A DNA stretch of 15,896 nucleotides from Natronohydrobacter sp. (GTDB lineage Bacteria; Pseudomonadota; Alphaproteobacteria; Rhodobacterales; Rhodobacteraceae): the NCBI GenBank assembly GCA_007118445.1, contig SKRP01000266.1, forward strand, positions 1 through 15,896, read 5' to 3'. The notes under the pieces are model-generated. The model was not told where the DNA came from, did no database searches, and saw only the letters and a program-made list of their open reading frames with translations. Made by a program: the position numbers and the translations under genes. Of the stretch, positions 1 through 7,072 are shown in pieces (position 1 is the first letter of the stretch; every line of letters starts with the position of its first letter).

Positions 1-846
1 CCCGATCATCGCACAACCCGCCATGCCGCCGATGAAGCCGGTCGCGGTATTGGCCAGCCCTTGCCCCACACATTCCTGATCGCGGTTCGAGGTGGTGTCG
101 GTCAGATCATCGACGATATTCTGCGTCATCAGGCTTTCCAGCAGACCCACCACGGCAATCGCGGTCGAATAGGGCAGGATGATCATGAGCGTTTCCAGCG
201 TCAGCGGGATCTGCGGGATCAGGAAGACCGGCAATGTGTCGGGCAGCGCGCCCATATCGCCCACTGTCCGCACATCCAGCCCCAGCACCCAGACCAGCGT
301 TGTCAGCACGATGATGGTGACCAGCGGCGAGGGCACAGCGCGTGTCAGGCGCGGAAACAGATAGATGATCGCGAGCCCGCCTGCGACCAGCAGAAAGGTG
401 ATCCCGGTCACGTTGCGCGGGTCAAGCTCGGGCAGTTGCGCCAGAAAGATGAGGATGGCGAGTGCGTTGACGAAGCCGGTCATCACCGATTTCGACACAT
501 AACGCATGATAAAGCTCAGGCCCGTCACACCGGCGCCGATTTGCAAAAGCCCCGCCAGCACAGTCGCCGCCAGCAGGTATTCCAGCCCATGATCGCGCAC
601 CAGTGTGATCATCAGCACCGCAGTTGCGGCTGTCGCGGCCGAGATCATCCCCGGCCTGCCGCCTGTGATCGCCGTGATCACCGCGATCGAGAAGCTGGCA
701 TAAAGCCCCACCTTCGGGTCCACGCCTGCGATGATGGAAAAGGCAATCGCCTCGGGGATCAGTGCCAGTGCCACCACCAGCCCCGAAAGCAGGTCGCCGC
801 GAATATTGCCGGTCCATTGCCGACGGTAGGTCTCGAATGCCATCAT
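1..846 (-). CDS. SulP family inorganic anion permease, 5' part (cut by left window edge)
   Basis: Inner-membrane anion transporter of the SulP family (sulfate, bicarbonate or dicarboxylate; substrate not decidable here). The reverse strand is open from the ATG at 846 through base 1 and gives 282 residues of mostly hydrophobic sequence. Recognisable SulP landmarks, in order, are NIRGDLLSGLVVALALIPEA near residue 14, GLYASF in the first repeat, a GGRPGMISAAT segment, and near the window edge TSNRDQECVGQGLAN followed by GFIGGMAGCAMIG. These match bacterial SulP proteins of the YbaR type better than BicA. The distal membrane part and any C-terminal STAS domain lie outside the window. Two consecutive ATGs (846 and 843) are possible starts, with an AGGGGC stretch about 8 bases upstream; in-frame ATGs further upstream would add a charged, poorly hydrophobic extension, so I chose 846. 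No partner gene is visible. Confidence 0.9.
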   Translation of the reverse strand, partial: MMAFETYRRQWTGNIRGDLLSGLVVALALIPEAIAFSIIAGVDPKVGLYASFSIAVITAITGGRPGMISAATAATAVLMITLVRDHGLEYLLAATVLAGLLQIGAGVTGLSFIMRYVSKSVMTGFVNALAILIFLAQLPELDPRNVTGITFLLVAGGLAIIYLFPRLTRAVPSPLVTIIVLTTLVWVLGLDVRTVGDMGALPDTLPVFLIPQIPLTLETLMIILPYSTAIAVVGLLESLMTQNIVDDLTDTTSNRDQECVGQGLANTATGFIGGMAGCAMIG

Positions 847-1396
847 GCGAAATCTGCCCCTGACCGTGCCGCGCGAAATCGCGCGCATCGGTATCATTTT
901 CTGGTTGTCTTCAGGTTGTCCGGCGGATCGGCGGCCGGAAGAGCCAGCCGGGATTCGCACCCAGCTCCAGGTTCGCTGCAGGGGCGATAGCGCAGAACTG
1001 GCGGAATGCCAAGCTTGACGGCAAAAGACGATCCGAATGTCATGACGGGTATGCTGCGCCATGGTCGGATGACGGCCGCAGACAGGTTTCGTGCGGGGAT
1101 GGACAGTTCACTCAGGGCCGGGGGCGCAGTGGCCCGCGCCAGACACGCGCGTAACGCGCAGGTCGCGAAACCCTTTCCTGCTGTCCGTCAGCACCAGGCC
1201 CGGAAACTGCCAGAGCAGGGCTCTGGCCCGCAGCGGTGTTGTTGACCGCGCGACCATTTCGCAGCTTTAGCGCGACAGGCAGACCCGGCTGCCGAGCACG
1301 CAGGTGGTGGGCGAAGGCGTGCCGGGTGATGACCAGATCCTCGCCACGCGGCGCGAGGCCGCTGGTGACAGGAACCGGCACGCTCTGCCTGCGGCG
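847..1396. other. 550-base stretch without a convincing gene
   Basis: This stretch lies between the SulP start and the stop of the preceding minus-strand gene. Open frames on both strands are short, arginine/proline-rich and lack a good start signal. What can be seen: a CGCGCG-AAAT-CGCGCG dyad at 870-885 just upstream of the SulP start, and a 6-bp stem (CCTCGC/GCGAGG, 1339-1344 with 1353-1358) shortly downstream of the gene ending at 1397, with no T-run on either side. One minus-strand frame (1381 down to 1112) continues about 89 codons from a GTG. Its first half looks more gene-like than its second, so it could be a decayed remnant, but I recognise no family. The SulP promoter should lie here; I could not identify it. 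Confidence 0.5.
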
Positions 1397-2026
1397 TCAG
1401 TCGGCATGGAACAGCTCGGCGGGAAGCGCATAATCCTGCATCCATGTGATCCAGTAGACATCGGTCGGGCCGACGATATCCTCGACAATGCGCCAGCCCG
1501 CACCGGTATTCTGCAGCAGGATCATGATGATATCCGACATGGCATCAGCTTGCCAGTCGCGCGCATAGGGCGTTTGCGACCAGTCGAACGCTGTGCCGTC
1601 AACCGCGCGCGGCACGACCATGAGAAAGGCCCAGCCTTGTCCGCTGCGCAGGGTTTCAACCTCGAAGACCAGTGGCAGGCCCAGCGTGACCCGCATTCTG
1701 GCCCGCGCTGTCTCAAGGAGGTCACGACGCAGGCGCAGATGCCGCGCGACATCGTCGAAGGTTGCCGCGCTGCGCGCCATGGCTTCGGGTGCAGGCTGCG
1801 GGCTGGTCACCGGACCCGGTATCCGCCTGATGCCATCAGCAGGCGGCGCGATGATATCATCCAGCCCGCCAGAAAGTGGCGGCGGATCACGCCTCTGGCC
1901 TGTCTCCGGGGCCATCGGGGCAGGGGCAGTCAGGATCGAGTCCAGCCCGCCCTGCGCCTGCAGGACGAGCGGTGCCAGCGCAACAGTTACCGCCAGCAGA
2001 TATGACACAAACCACTTCTTTTTCAT
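1397..2026 (-). CDS. Exported protein of unknown function (209 aa)
   Basis: I do not recognise a family. The N-terminus MKKKWFVSYLLAVTVALAPL is a clear Sec signal peptide, probably cleaved after LQA near residue 24. Residues 25-85 are proline-rich and low in complexity, with a repeated motif (GGLDSI at 27-32, GGLDDI at 54-59). The compact part, residues 86-209, has a predicted helix (FDDVARHLRLRRDLLETA) and then alternating strands rich in aromatics, including GWRIVEDIVGPTDVYWITW, which could be a small periplasmic fold. The ATG at 2026 overlaps the upstream stop by the ATGA arrangement, so translation is probably coupled to the 507-residue gene. An in-frame start 21 codons earlier lies inside that gene and would bury the signal peptide, so I rejected it. 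Last gene of a three-gene operon. Confidence 0.8.
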   Translation of the reverse strand: MKKKWFVSYLLAVTVALAPLVLQAQGGLDSILTAPAPMAPETGQRRDPPPLSGGLDDIIAPPADGIRRIPGPVTSPQPAPEAMARSAATFDDVARHLRLRRDLLETARARMRVTLGLPLVFEVETLRSGQGWAFLMVVPRAVDGTAFDWSQTPYARDWQADAMSDIIMILLQNTGAGWRIVEDIVGPTDVYWITWMQDYALPAELFHAD

Positions 2027-3546
2027 CTCCGAACCCCGCTTGCGCTCCATCTCCCGGCGGCTTGTCCGTAACGGTTGGACGCCGCCCATTCGCCGACAAA
2101 ACCATCGGTGGCAGTCCTGGTGCCGGAAATCTGGCCCGTGAACCGGAAATTGCCGAGACTGGCCTCGGACATATCGACCAGCGTTCCGCTGAGTGGCAGG
2201 TTGAACGCTTCAGGGCCTTGCATATGGCCGCTGAAACCGGCTGTGACGCGGTCACCCTCAAAGCTGCCCGTGATCCGCCCGCGCACGCGCCCCCCCTCGA
2301 CATGCAGCCGCAGGACCGCGCTATCGACCCCTGTCAGACCGCCCTGAAAATACACGAAATCCCGGCCATCGAAGCCAGCAACCATATTGCGATAGCGCTC
2401 GAATTCGGCCAGCGCGTCGCGATAGGCATCAGACTGTCTGCCATATGCAACGCCGATGGCGATCAGTCGCGCCATCTGGTTGCGGTCGGGCTCACTATCC
2501 ATGCTGAGCACGGAATCGCGCTCCATGTGGCGGTGCACCTGATCAAGGAAATCATGCGGGCTCAGCAAAGGCTGCGGATGGCAACGCGGCCCGTCAAGGC
2601 AGGCGGTGATCAGATGGTCGATGATCCCGGCTGCGATCGCCCGCGCCTGCGCGGCTGTGGCCTCGTTCTCGCGTTCCTGGGCCTCGCGCGCCTTGCGCGC
2701 CTCGAAACCGTTCAGGATCGATGCGATGATATCAGCCTCCGAGACCCGGGTCAGATGCGCGATCACATCCTCATTGGCGGAACCCATCGCAAGACGCAGT
2801 TCCTCTGTCTTCTGGTTGCGCAACGCGATCATCTGGTCGCGCAGGATCCAGTCATTGCCCCGCTGCGTCAGACGCTCACCAAGTTCCTCTGCAGTCAGAC
2901 GCCCCGCGGCGAAATGACCATACAGGTCCTCCATCTGCCAGTTCCGGAACTGATTGCCCGCATAGCGCATCACCCCGATGGCGCTCTGGGCGGCGGTAAA
3001 CACATTCGCCCCCGGTGTCAGTGCGATCAGCGTCTTGCCGATGAATTCGGCCGCGGCTTGCGGGTCCCCCCCGGCCGCGCTGCCCAGCACGCTCGCCATC
3101 TCGTTGACCGTATCCACACTGCCGAGCGCCCGGCCCAATTGACCGCGCAGGGCAGGGTCCGCGAGGCCCCTGGTCAGTTGCTTGCCCATCGCAAGCGAGA
3201 TCTGGTTGCTGGCATCGCGCAAGGCATCGCTGTCGCCGCTATGCCAGGCCTGCGCGAGCGAGCGGGACAAGCTGTCGATCTCGGAGGCCGACAGGGCAAT
3301 TTCGCCGAGCGCGCGGGCATAGGCGGGGTCTGCGCCTGCCTTCAGAAGCTTCCTGTACTGCGCCCTGATCGTCGCGCGGGCACGTTTCTGCAATTCATCC
3401 TGCAGCTGCTTGTCCGCATAGGCGATACCGGCACCCACAGCATCCTGCATCCAGCTTTGCGGAACCGACTGGCTGGCTGCAGGCGATGTGACCAGCGCGC
3501 TGGCGAGAACAAGGGCGCGCGCTGTGCGCGCGAGGGGCAGATGCAT
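2023..3546 (-). CDS. Large exported protein of unknown function, helical with a beta-rich C-terminus (507 aa)
   Basis: No family recognised. A Sec signal peptide occupies residues 1 to about 26 (cleavage near PAASQ). Residues 30-310 look almost wholly alpha-helical, with charged repeats and a probable coiled coil at 281-305 (FEARKAREAQERENEATAAQ). Two cysteines (317 and 322) flank a short DGPR turn and may form a disulfide. Residues about 395-505 change character to glycine-rich alternating strands (GRITGSFEGDR, FSGHMQGPEAFNLPLSG, FRFTGQISGT), as in a small beta-sandwich or barrel. The start has a TAGGAG site 8 bases upstream, 17 bases after the stop of the 300-residue gene, and its own stop overlaps the next start. 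It is the middle gene of the operon. A scaffold or binding protein is more likely than an enzyme, since I see no catalytic motif. Confidence 0.8.
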   Translation of the reverse strand: MHLPLARTARALVLASALVTSPAASQSVPQSWMQDAVGAGIAYADKQLQDELQKRARATIRAQYRKLLKAGADPAYARALGEIALSASEIDSLSRSLAQAWHSGDSDALRDASNQISLAMGKQLTRGLADPALRGQLGRALGSVDTVNEMASVLGSAAGGDPQAAAEFIGKTLIALTPGANVFTAAQSAIGVMRYAGNQFRNWQMEDLYGHFAAGRLTAEELGERLTQRGNDWILRDQMIALRNQKTEELRLAMGSANEDVIAHLTRVSEADIIASILNGFEARKAREAQERENEATAAQARAIAAGIIDHLITACLDGPRCHPQPLLSPHDFLDQVHRHMERDSVLSMDSEPDRNQMARLIAIGVAYGRQSDAYRDALAEFERYRNMVAGFDGRDFVYFQGGLTGVDSAVLRLHVEGGRVRGRITGSFEGDRVTAGFSGHMQGPEAFNLPLSGTLVDMSEASLGNFRFTGQISGTRTATDGFVGEWAASNRYGQAAGRWSASGVRR

Positions 3547-3563
3547 GACAGTCGCTCCTATCG

Positions 3564-4466
3564 TTATTGTCCGGCAGCCGGATCGGGCAGGGCAAATTCC
3601 GGATCGACCGGGGGCAGGAAGTCCAGACCGAGCAGGAAGAAATCGCGCAGGATGATCCAGTCATCGACCGGCGCCGTTTCGGCGGTGAAGCGCAGCAACA
3701 GGCTATCACGCGCGTCCGGGCCTGCATGAAACAGCATCAGCCGCGAATGCTGCGGGTCGTGAGGGTCGGCATATTCGGTAAAGCTGCGCCCGCGCAGATC
3801 GCCGAAATCCAACACGGCGGTCACTGCCATGGCTTCGGGCGCTGCGGATAATTCCAGCGTCAGGCCGCGTTCCTTGTCCTCAAGCAGCGCATATCCGGGC
3901 ATCGAGATGAACTCCCAGCCCTCGATCAGGTCAAACACGGCGTCACCGACCCGCCCGACCTGCGGCACGGGATCGAAGCCGCCCGCAACGGGGGCAGATG
4001 GCGGCAGCGCCTGTGGTGGCGCAGTTGCCGGGGCCGCATCGGACATGGCCGCCAGAATGGCGCGCATCCGGGTATCCAGTGGTCCGGGGGTCTGGCCCGA
4101 GAGTATGAGCAGCAGGGTCTCGCGATCGGGGCCGCCGGGCGGAAACACAGCCCAGACCACGGCTTCCCCGCCCTCGCGGGTCTGCAGCAGGGTGACGTCC
4201 TGCCCGTCAACCCTGATGCGGTCCTGCGCGAGAATGGCCGGATGCGCCAGATAGGCTTCACCCGGCACCCGCCAGACCAGTTGCAGCAGAGTGCCATCAG
4301 GTGCCCTGAACTGTGCTTCCTGCGCCGAGTGACTGCCATGCGGTGCAAATTGCGCCGGGACCGGCACCTGCATGTCCCCCATCCGGATCGCCTGCCAGTC
4401 CTGCGCCCCGACTGGCGCGGTAAACATGAGCGACAGGCAAATGACCCAAGGCAAAAAGCGCCGCAT
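3564..4466 (-). CDS. Exported protein of unknown function with two similar halves (300 aa)
   Basis: First gene of the minus-strand operon, divergent from the OmpA-domain gene at 4835. The start at 4466 is supported by GGAGGT six bases upstream and by the signal peptide MRRFLPWVICLSLMFTAPVGA, cleaved near GA-QDW; an upstream in-frame start would place 31 charged residues before it. Residues 24-141 and about 178-285 look like two copies of one domain. Each begins with an amphipathic strand and a phrase like 'vPvP' or 'iSMPGY', then an acidic loop, a hydrophobic strand (DGTLLQLVW versus RGLTLELSA), an Asp-Arg-(Glu/Asp)-rich turn before a strand (DRETLLLILSG versus DARDSLLLRF) and a closing helix. 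A proline/alanine linker (143-165) joins them. I recognise no catalytic motif. The similarity of the halves is by eye. Confidence 0.8.
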   Translation of the reverse strand: MRRFLPWVICLSLMFTAPVGAQDWQAIRMGDMQVPVPAQFAPHGSHSAQEAQFRAPDGTLLQLVWRVPGEAYLAHPAILAQDRIRVDGQDVTLLQTREGGEAVVWAVFPPGGPDRETLLLILSGQTPGPLDTRMRAILAAMSDAAPATAPPQALPPSAPVAGGFDPVPQVGRVGDAVFDLIEGWEFISMPGYALLEDKERGLTLELSAAPEAMAVTAVLDFGDLRGRSFTEYADPHDPQHSRLMLFHAGPDARDSLLLRFTAETAPVDDWIILRDFFLLGLDFLPPVDPEFALPDPAAGQ

Positions 4467-4627
4467 CGGCAGACCTCCGGTTTGTCGTGTTGCAAAAGTC
4501 CCGGCAACCGCGCGACGCAGCGCGGGCCCGAATGCAATCTGGGTAGCCACGCAGAGCATCGGGTCGCAATGACCTGGATCAGACAGCCGGGCTGACCTTT
4601 GGCGAGACGGTGTCCTTTTCGAATTTA

Positions 4628-4641
4628 TTGATCCAAATCAA
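4628..4641. promoter_or_regulatory. FNR/FnrL-family binding site (TTGAT-N4-ATCAA)
   Basis: The sequence TTGATCCAAATCAA is a perfect inverted repeat and matches the CRP/FNR-family consensus TTGAT-N4-ATCAA. In alphaproteobacteria such sites bind FnrL, the [4Fe-4S] oxygen sensor, or the nitric-oxide-responsive Dnr/Nnr proteins. Its centre, 4634.5, lies exactly where a class II activator site (-41.5) would place transcription start at 4676. It is 194 bases upstream of the start codon at 4835 and 162 bases upstream of the start at 4466. The box itself is read directly; which regulator binds is inference. Confidence 0.8.
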
Positions 4642-4663
4642 GGTGAAAGACCGAAGTTCTGCT

Positions 4664-4669
4664 TAGAAT
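4664..4669 (+). promoter_or_regulatory. -10 element of a predicted class II FNR-dependent promoter
   Basis: TAGAAT matches five of six positions of TATAAT and lies 22 bases after the FNR-family box, giving a start near 4676. There is no good -35 hexamer, as expected when the activator replaces it. The mirror position on the other strand (about 4600-4605) is GC-rich and not a -10, so the box appears to serve the rightward gene. Confidence 0.6.
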
Positions 4670-4834
4670 TGAAAATGTCGCTTATCCGTCCCGAGTCAGT
4701 TCTGTCGTCTGGTCCCGTTCCGCTCTGCGCGATCTTTCAGTCAGACATATGAGGGGCAATCCACGATGCTGGCCCTGCGGTTTCGCCGCGACAGGCGGTG
4801 CTTGCCTGATGGCCATGAGATTGGGGGACTCATC

Positions 4835-5461
4835 ATGACCGTTCTGTCACCAATGCGCCTGCTTCGATCACGCGGGATGGCGCTGGCGCTTGGCGCCGCG
4901 CTTGCGACCAATGCGCTTGCCATAAGTGTTGCGGCGCAGTCCGAGACCGAGATCAATGAAATCATCCGTTCGCTGGCACCGATTGCCGGTCAGACCGTGC
5001 CCGCGCCACCAGTCGCGCCCACGGTCGCGCCACCAGTTGGCCAGCCGCCTGCGCCCGGACTGATCGAGATCGTGATCCCTGGCTATATCGTCATTCTCGA
5101 TCCTGGCCATGCCATCGACATGGAGGTGTTCTTCCCCTTCGACAGCGCTGCATTGACACCAGAGGCAAGGCACAGTCTGCACGCGCTGGGTCGCGCGCTG
5201 GAATCGTCACAGTTGCGTCCGTATTCCTATCTGGTGGCCGGGCATACCGATGCGGTCGGGAATGCGGCCTATAACCAGCGCCTGTCTGAACAGCGTGCCG
5301 CCTCAGTGCGTAATTACCTGATCGAGACATTCGCCATCGACCCGGACCGGCTGGTTTCCGTAGGCTTCGGACAGGAGCGGCTGAAACGCCCTGATGCCCC
5401 GCGCGCCGCAGTCAATCGTCGCGTCGAGATTGCGCTGATCGTGCGCCGCATCACACGCTAG
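4835..5461 (+). CDS. OmpA-domain (peptidoglycan-binding) exported protein, 208 aa
   Basis: Exported protein whose C-terminal OmpA-like domain should bind peptidoglycan non-covalently. The ATG at 4835 has GGGGGA six bases upstream and gives a signal peptide with a hydrophobic core around residues 15-34. Residues 37-75 hold a short acidic segment (EINEIIRSLAPIAG) and a proline/valine linker. The OmpA domain spans about 93-201: EVFFPFDSAALTPEA, then GHTDAVGNAAYNQRLSEQRA, FGQERL and NRRVEIAL. D139 and R154 align with the Asp and Arg that hold diaminopimelate in OmpA-type domains. There is no transmembrane barrel and no lipobox, so it is probably periplasmic. It is the first gene after the FNR-type promoter, followed by a terminator-like hairpin. 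A second, shorter OmpA-domain gene starts at 6554. Confidence 0.88.
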   Translation: MTVLSPMRLLRSRGMALALGAALATNALAISVAAQSETEINEIIRSLAPIAGQTVPAPPVAPTVAPPVGQPPAPGLIEIVIPGYIVILDPGHAIDMEVFFPFDSAALTPEARHSLHALGRALESSQLRPYSYLVAGHTDAVGNAAYNQRLSEQRAASVRNYLIETFAIDPDRLVSVGFGQERLKRPDAPRAAVNRRVEIALIVRRITR

Positions 5462-5532
5462 CGGGCGTTGCGCTCATTGGCATTCGCGCCACGCCCTCTG
5501 TCCTTTTGGTTTCGCATGTTCGAGTAGTTCAG

Positions 5533-5579
5533 AACCGGAAAACACGTCTGAGCAACATGCTCCGGGCCGGTTTTTCTTT
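5533..5579 (+). terminator. Terminator- or attenuator-like hairpin after the first OmpA-domain gene
   Basis: AACCGG (5533-5538) can pair with CCGGTT (5567-5572), followed directly by a T-rich run (TTTTTCTTT, 5571-5579). The loop contains a second perfect hairpin, GAGCA-ACA-TGCTC (5550-5562). It lies 71 bases after the stop at 5461 and ends 26 bases before the next start codon. I see no clear promoter between this hairpin and that start, so it may work as a partial terminator that lowers read-through to the three downstream genes. Confidence 0.55.
5543..5562 (+). repeat. Copy 1 of a 20-base near-identical direct repeat containing a small hairpin
   Basis: Nineteen of 20 positions match 8672-8691; the identical core is TCTGAGCAACATGCTC (5547-5562). 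The core includes the dyad GAGCA-ACA-TGCTC. This copy lies in the loop of the terminator-like hairpin just before the three-gene block at 5605-8634; the other lies just after that block, in the same orientation. Confidence 0.75.
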
Positions 5580-5604
5580 CGCATATCAAAACGAGGAGTT
5601 GACC

Positions 5605-6540
5605 ATGTTGAAGACGTTGTTGATCGGGATGTGCCTTGCGTGGCTGGGCATGATCCTTCCGACAGGATCGGCGCAGGCGGATCAGCCGAACCTGCTGATC
5701 ATGGGCGAAGACGCCGATATCGACACGGTCCCGCGCAATTCACGCATTTTCAACCGTGTCCTGCGCGCGATGGAGGCCGAATTGCAGGCCAGGGGGTTCC
5801 GTGTCTATGACGAAACCGCCGTAACAATGGATATCACCGATCCAGGGCGTGTCCGGCGCACGGATGCCGAAATCATCACTGTCGCGCGCCGGGTGCAGGC
5901 GGTGCCGATCGATGCGGCGACCGTGTTCCAGATCTATGCCTCGGCCGAGCAAAACCCCTATGCAGCCATCGTGGATCTGCGGGTGCGGATTTCGGGACGT
6001 CTGTTGAATGTCAGCACCGGACAGGCGCTGGCGAATTACGAGGTCAGCTATGCCCCCGGTGACCTGCCCCCGCTTCCGGTTGCCTGCAACCGCGATTGCG
6101 TGCTCGAAAATGTGGGTGATCAGGCCCGCCGGATCGGCGCGGATGTGGCCAATGTTCTGGCGCAGCATCTTGATGCGCTCTCGCCGCCGCGTGGCGCGGC
6201 AGGCACCACACCGGGCATTGCGGTTCCGGGCCAGCCAGCCGTCACACCCTCGGGCTGCGCGGGCCTGACCACGGCGTTCACGATGAATTTCCGCGGCTTT
6301 GCAGGCCCCGAACTGACCCGCATCGAGGAATTTCTGGTGTCCTTCAGCGGGTATGATCATCACCGGATCATGCGGACGGATACTGTCGAATCCAGCTACT
6401 GGTATGAATCCTGCTCTGATATCGCGCGGCTGAACCGCAACCTGCGGCTGATGCTCGAAACGATGGATCTCGACGCGAATATCCGCCTGACGGGCAACCG
6501 CTTCGATATCGAAAAGCTGCGCACACCGCAGCAGCGCTGA
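5605..6540 (+). CDS. Exported protein of unknown function with two alpha/beta domains (311 aa)
   Basis: The ATG at 5605 has GAGGAG six bases upstream and gives a Sec signal peptide (MLKTLLIGMCLAWLGMILPT, cleaved near AQA-DQP). The first domain, residues about 28-190, has the pattern of a periplasmic CsgG/LpoB-like fold: a strand NLLIMGED, a helix SRIFNRVLRAMEAELQARGF, the strand-turn RVYDETAV, then IVDLRVRISGRLLNVSTGQALANYEVS, resembling the 'describe variable and its modifications' strands of that fold. A Gly/Pro linker follows (about 206-230). The second domain (about 232-305) contains a helix GPELTRIEEFLVSF and a strand-rich HHRIMRTDTVESSYWYES. Cysteines in ACNRDC (about 174-179) could form a disulfide. 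The fold assignment is by eye and weak; the function is unknown. It leads a three-gene block and is followed after 13 bases by the second OmpA-domain gene. Confidence 0.8.
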   Translation: MLKTLLIGMCLAWLGMILPTGSAQADQPNLLIMGEDADIDTVPRNSRIFNRVLRAMEAELQARGFRVYDETAVTMDITDPGRVRRTDAEIITVARRVQAVPIDAATVFQIYASAEQNPYAAIVDLRVRISGRLLNVSTGQALANYEVSYAPGDLPPLPVACNRDCVLENVGDQARRIGADVANVLAQHLDALSPPRGAAGTTPGIAVPGQPAVTPSGCAGLTTAFTMNFRGFAGPELTRIEEFLVSFSGYDHHRIMRTDTVESSYWYESCSDIARLNRNLRLMLETMDLDANIRLTGNRFDIEKLRTPQQR

Positions 6541-6553
6541 CGAGGAGTTGGAC

Positions 6554-7072
6554 ATGCGCAGCCTTCTCTGCATCCTGGCGGCTCTGGCCGTGTCTGGTCC
6601 GGTCCATGGGCAGCAGATGCCAGTCTCGGAGATGTCGGTCGATGGCTTCATCGACGCGCTCAGCCCCAAGGCCCAGGGGCTGACGCGCGGGCTTTCGCTC
6701 CAGCCTCTCGAAGACAGCGCAGCGGTGCCGGTGCTCTCGGTCGATCTGGCGGTCGGGTTCGATTTCGGCGCGACCCGGCTCACGGCCGAGGCGCAGATGT
6801 TGTTGTCCAATCTTGCGCAGGCACTGGTCTCGCCGGAACTGGCAGGGCATCGCTTTCAGCTGGCCGGTCACACGGATGCGGTCGGTTCGGATGCGGTCAA
6901 CGACCGGCTGTCGCTCGAACGCGCCCGCGCGGTGCGGGATTTTCTGGTCGAAACCTACGGCGTTGCCCCGGACCGGTTGCGCGTGCTGGGATACGGGAAG
7001 CGCAAATTGCTGTTTCCCGACCGGCCCGAGGATGCGGCCAATCGTCGGGTCGAAATAAGCCTGCTGCCATGA
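6554..7072 (+). CDS. OmpA-domain (peptidoglycan-binding) exported protein, 172 aa
   Basis: Short OmpA-family protein with no membrane barrel. The ATG at 6554 has GAGGAG six bases upstream, the same spacing as the preceding gene, so I prefer it to a TTG two codons earlier. The signal peptide is residues 1-19 or so (cleavage near VHG-QQ). Residues 30-48 contain FIDALSPKAQGLTRGL, a conserved lead-in seen in many alphaproteobacterial OmpA-like proteins, and recall EIIRSLAPIAG in the OmpA protein at 4835. The OmpA domain spans about 62-170: VGFDFGATRLTAEA, GHTDAVGSDAVNDRLSLERA, GYGKRKLL and NRRVEISL. D108 and R123 are the expected diaminopimelate-contacting residues. Its stop overlaps the next start (ATGA), so it is probably translated together with the DUF4384 protein and may act with it at the cell wall. 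Confidence 0.88.
   Translation: MRSLLCILAALAVSGPVHGQQMPVSEMSVDGFIDALSPKAQGLTRGLSLQPLEDSAAVPVLSVDLAVGFDFGATRLTAEAQMLLSNLAQALVSPELAGHRFQLAGHTDAVGSDAVNDRLSLERARAVRDFLVETYGVAPDRLRVLGYGKRKLLFPDRPEDAANRRVEISLLP

Larger units (their letters stand above)
4467..4834. promoter_or_regulatory. Divergent intergenic control region
   Basis: 368 bases separate two divergent genes for exported proteins. The middle (about 4615-4680) is much more AT-rich than its surroundings and holds the FNR-family box and -10 described separately. From the predicted start near 4676, the OmpA-domain mRNA would have an untranslated leader of about 160 bases, long enough for further control. An ATG at 4766 with AGGGG upstream is in frame with the OmpA gene, but would add 23 charged residues before the signal peptide. 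I could not find a convincing promoter reading leftwards into the operon at 4466. Confidence 0.6.

Noticed and set aside
61..990. Long plus-strand open frame (309 codons) across the SulP region
   Set aside because: It is antisense to a clear SulP permease, and its His/Arg/Gln-rich composition is typical of a shadow frame in GC-rich DNA.
930..1010. A tRNA-like T-arm on the minus strand (GTGCGAATCC with flanking GGG/CCC) and a GCCAG/CTGGC pairing
   Set aside because: The T-loop lacks the TTC core, the interval between the paired ends is about 60 bases (too short for a tRNA), and I could not place D and anticodon arms.
1339..1358. CCTCGC/GCGAGG stem downstream of the gene ending at 1397
   Set aside because: No T-run follows on the minus strand; not supported as a terminator.
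1112..1381. Minus-strand frame of 89 codons after the operon's last gene
   Set aside because: GTG start without a convincing ribosome site, no recognised family, and codon use that deteriorates in the second half; kept only as a possible remnant.
1876..3729. Long plus-strand open frame (617 codons)
   Set aside because: It is antisense to two signal-peptide genes with good start sites and coupled translation, and has no recognisable domain.
4766..4834. Upstream in-frame start for the first OmpA-domain protein (adds 23 residues)
   Set aside because: It would put an arginine-rich stretch before the signal peptide, while the ATG at 4835 has a better placed GGGGGA site. The upstream ATG does have AGGGG nearby, so it is not fully excluded.
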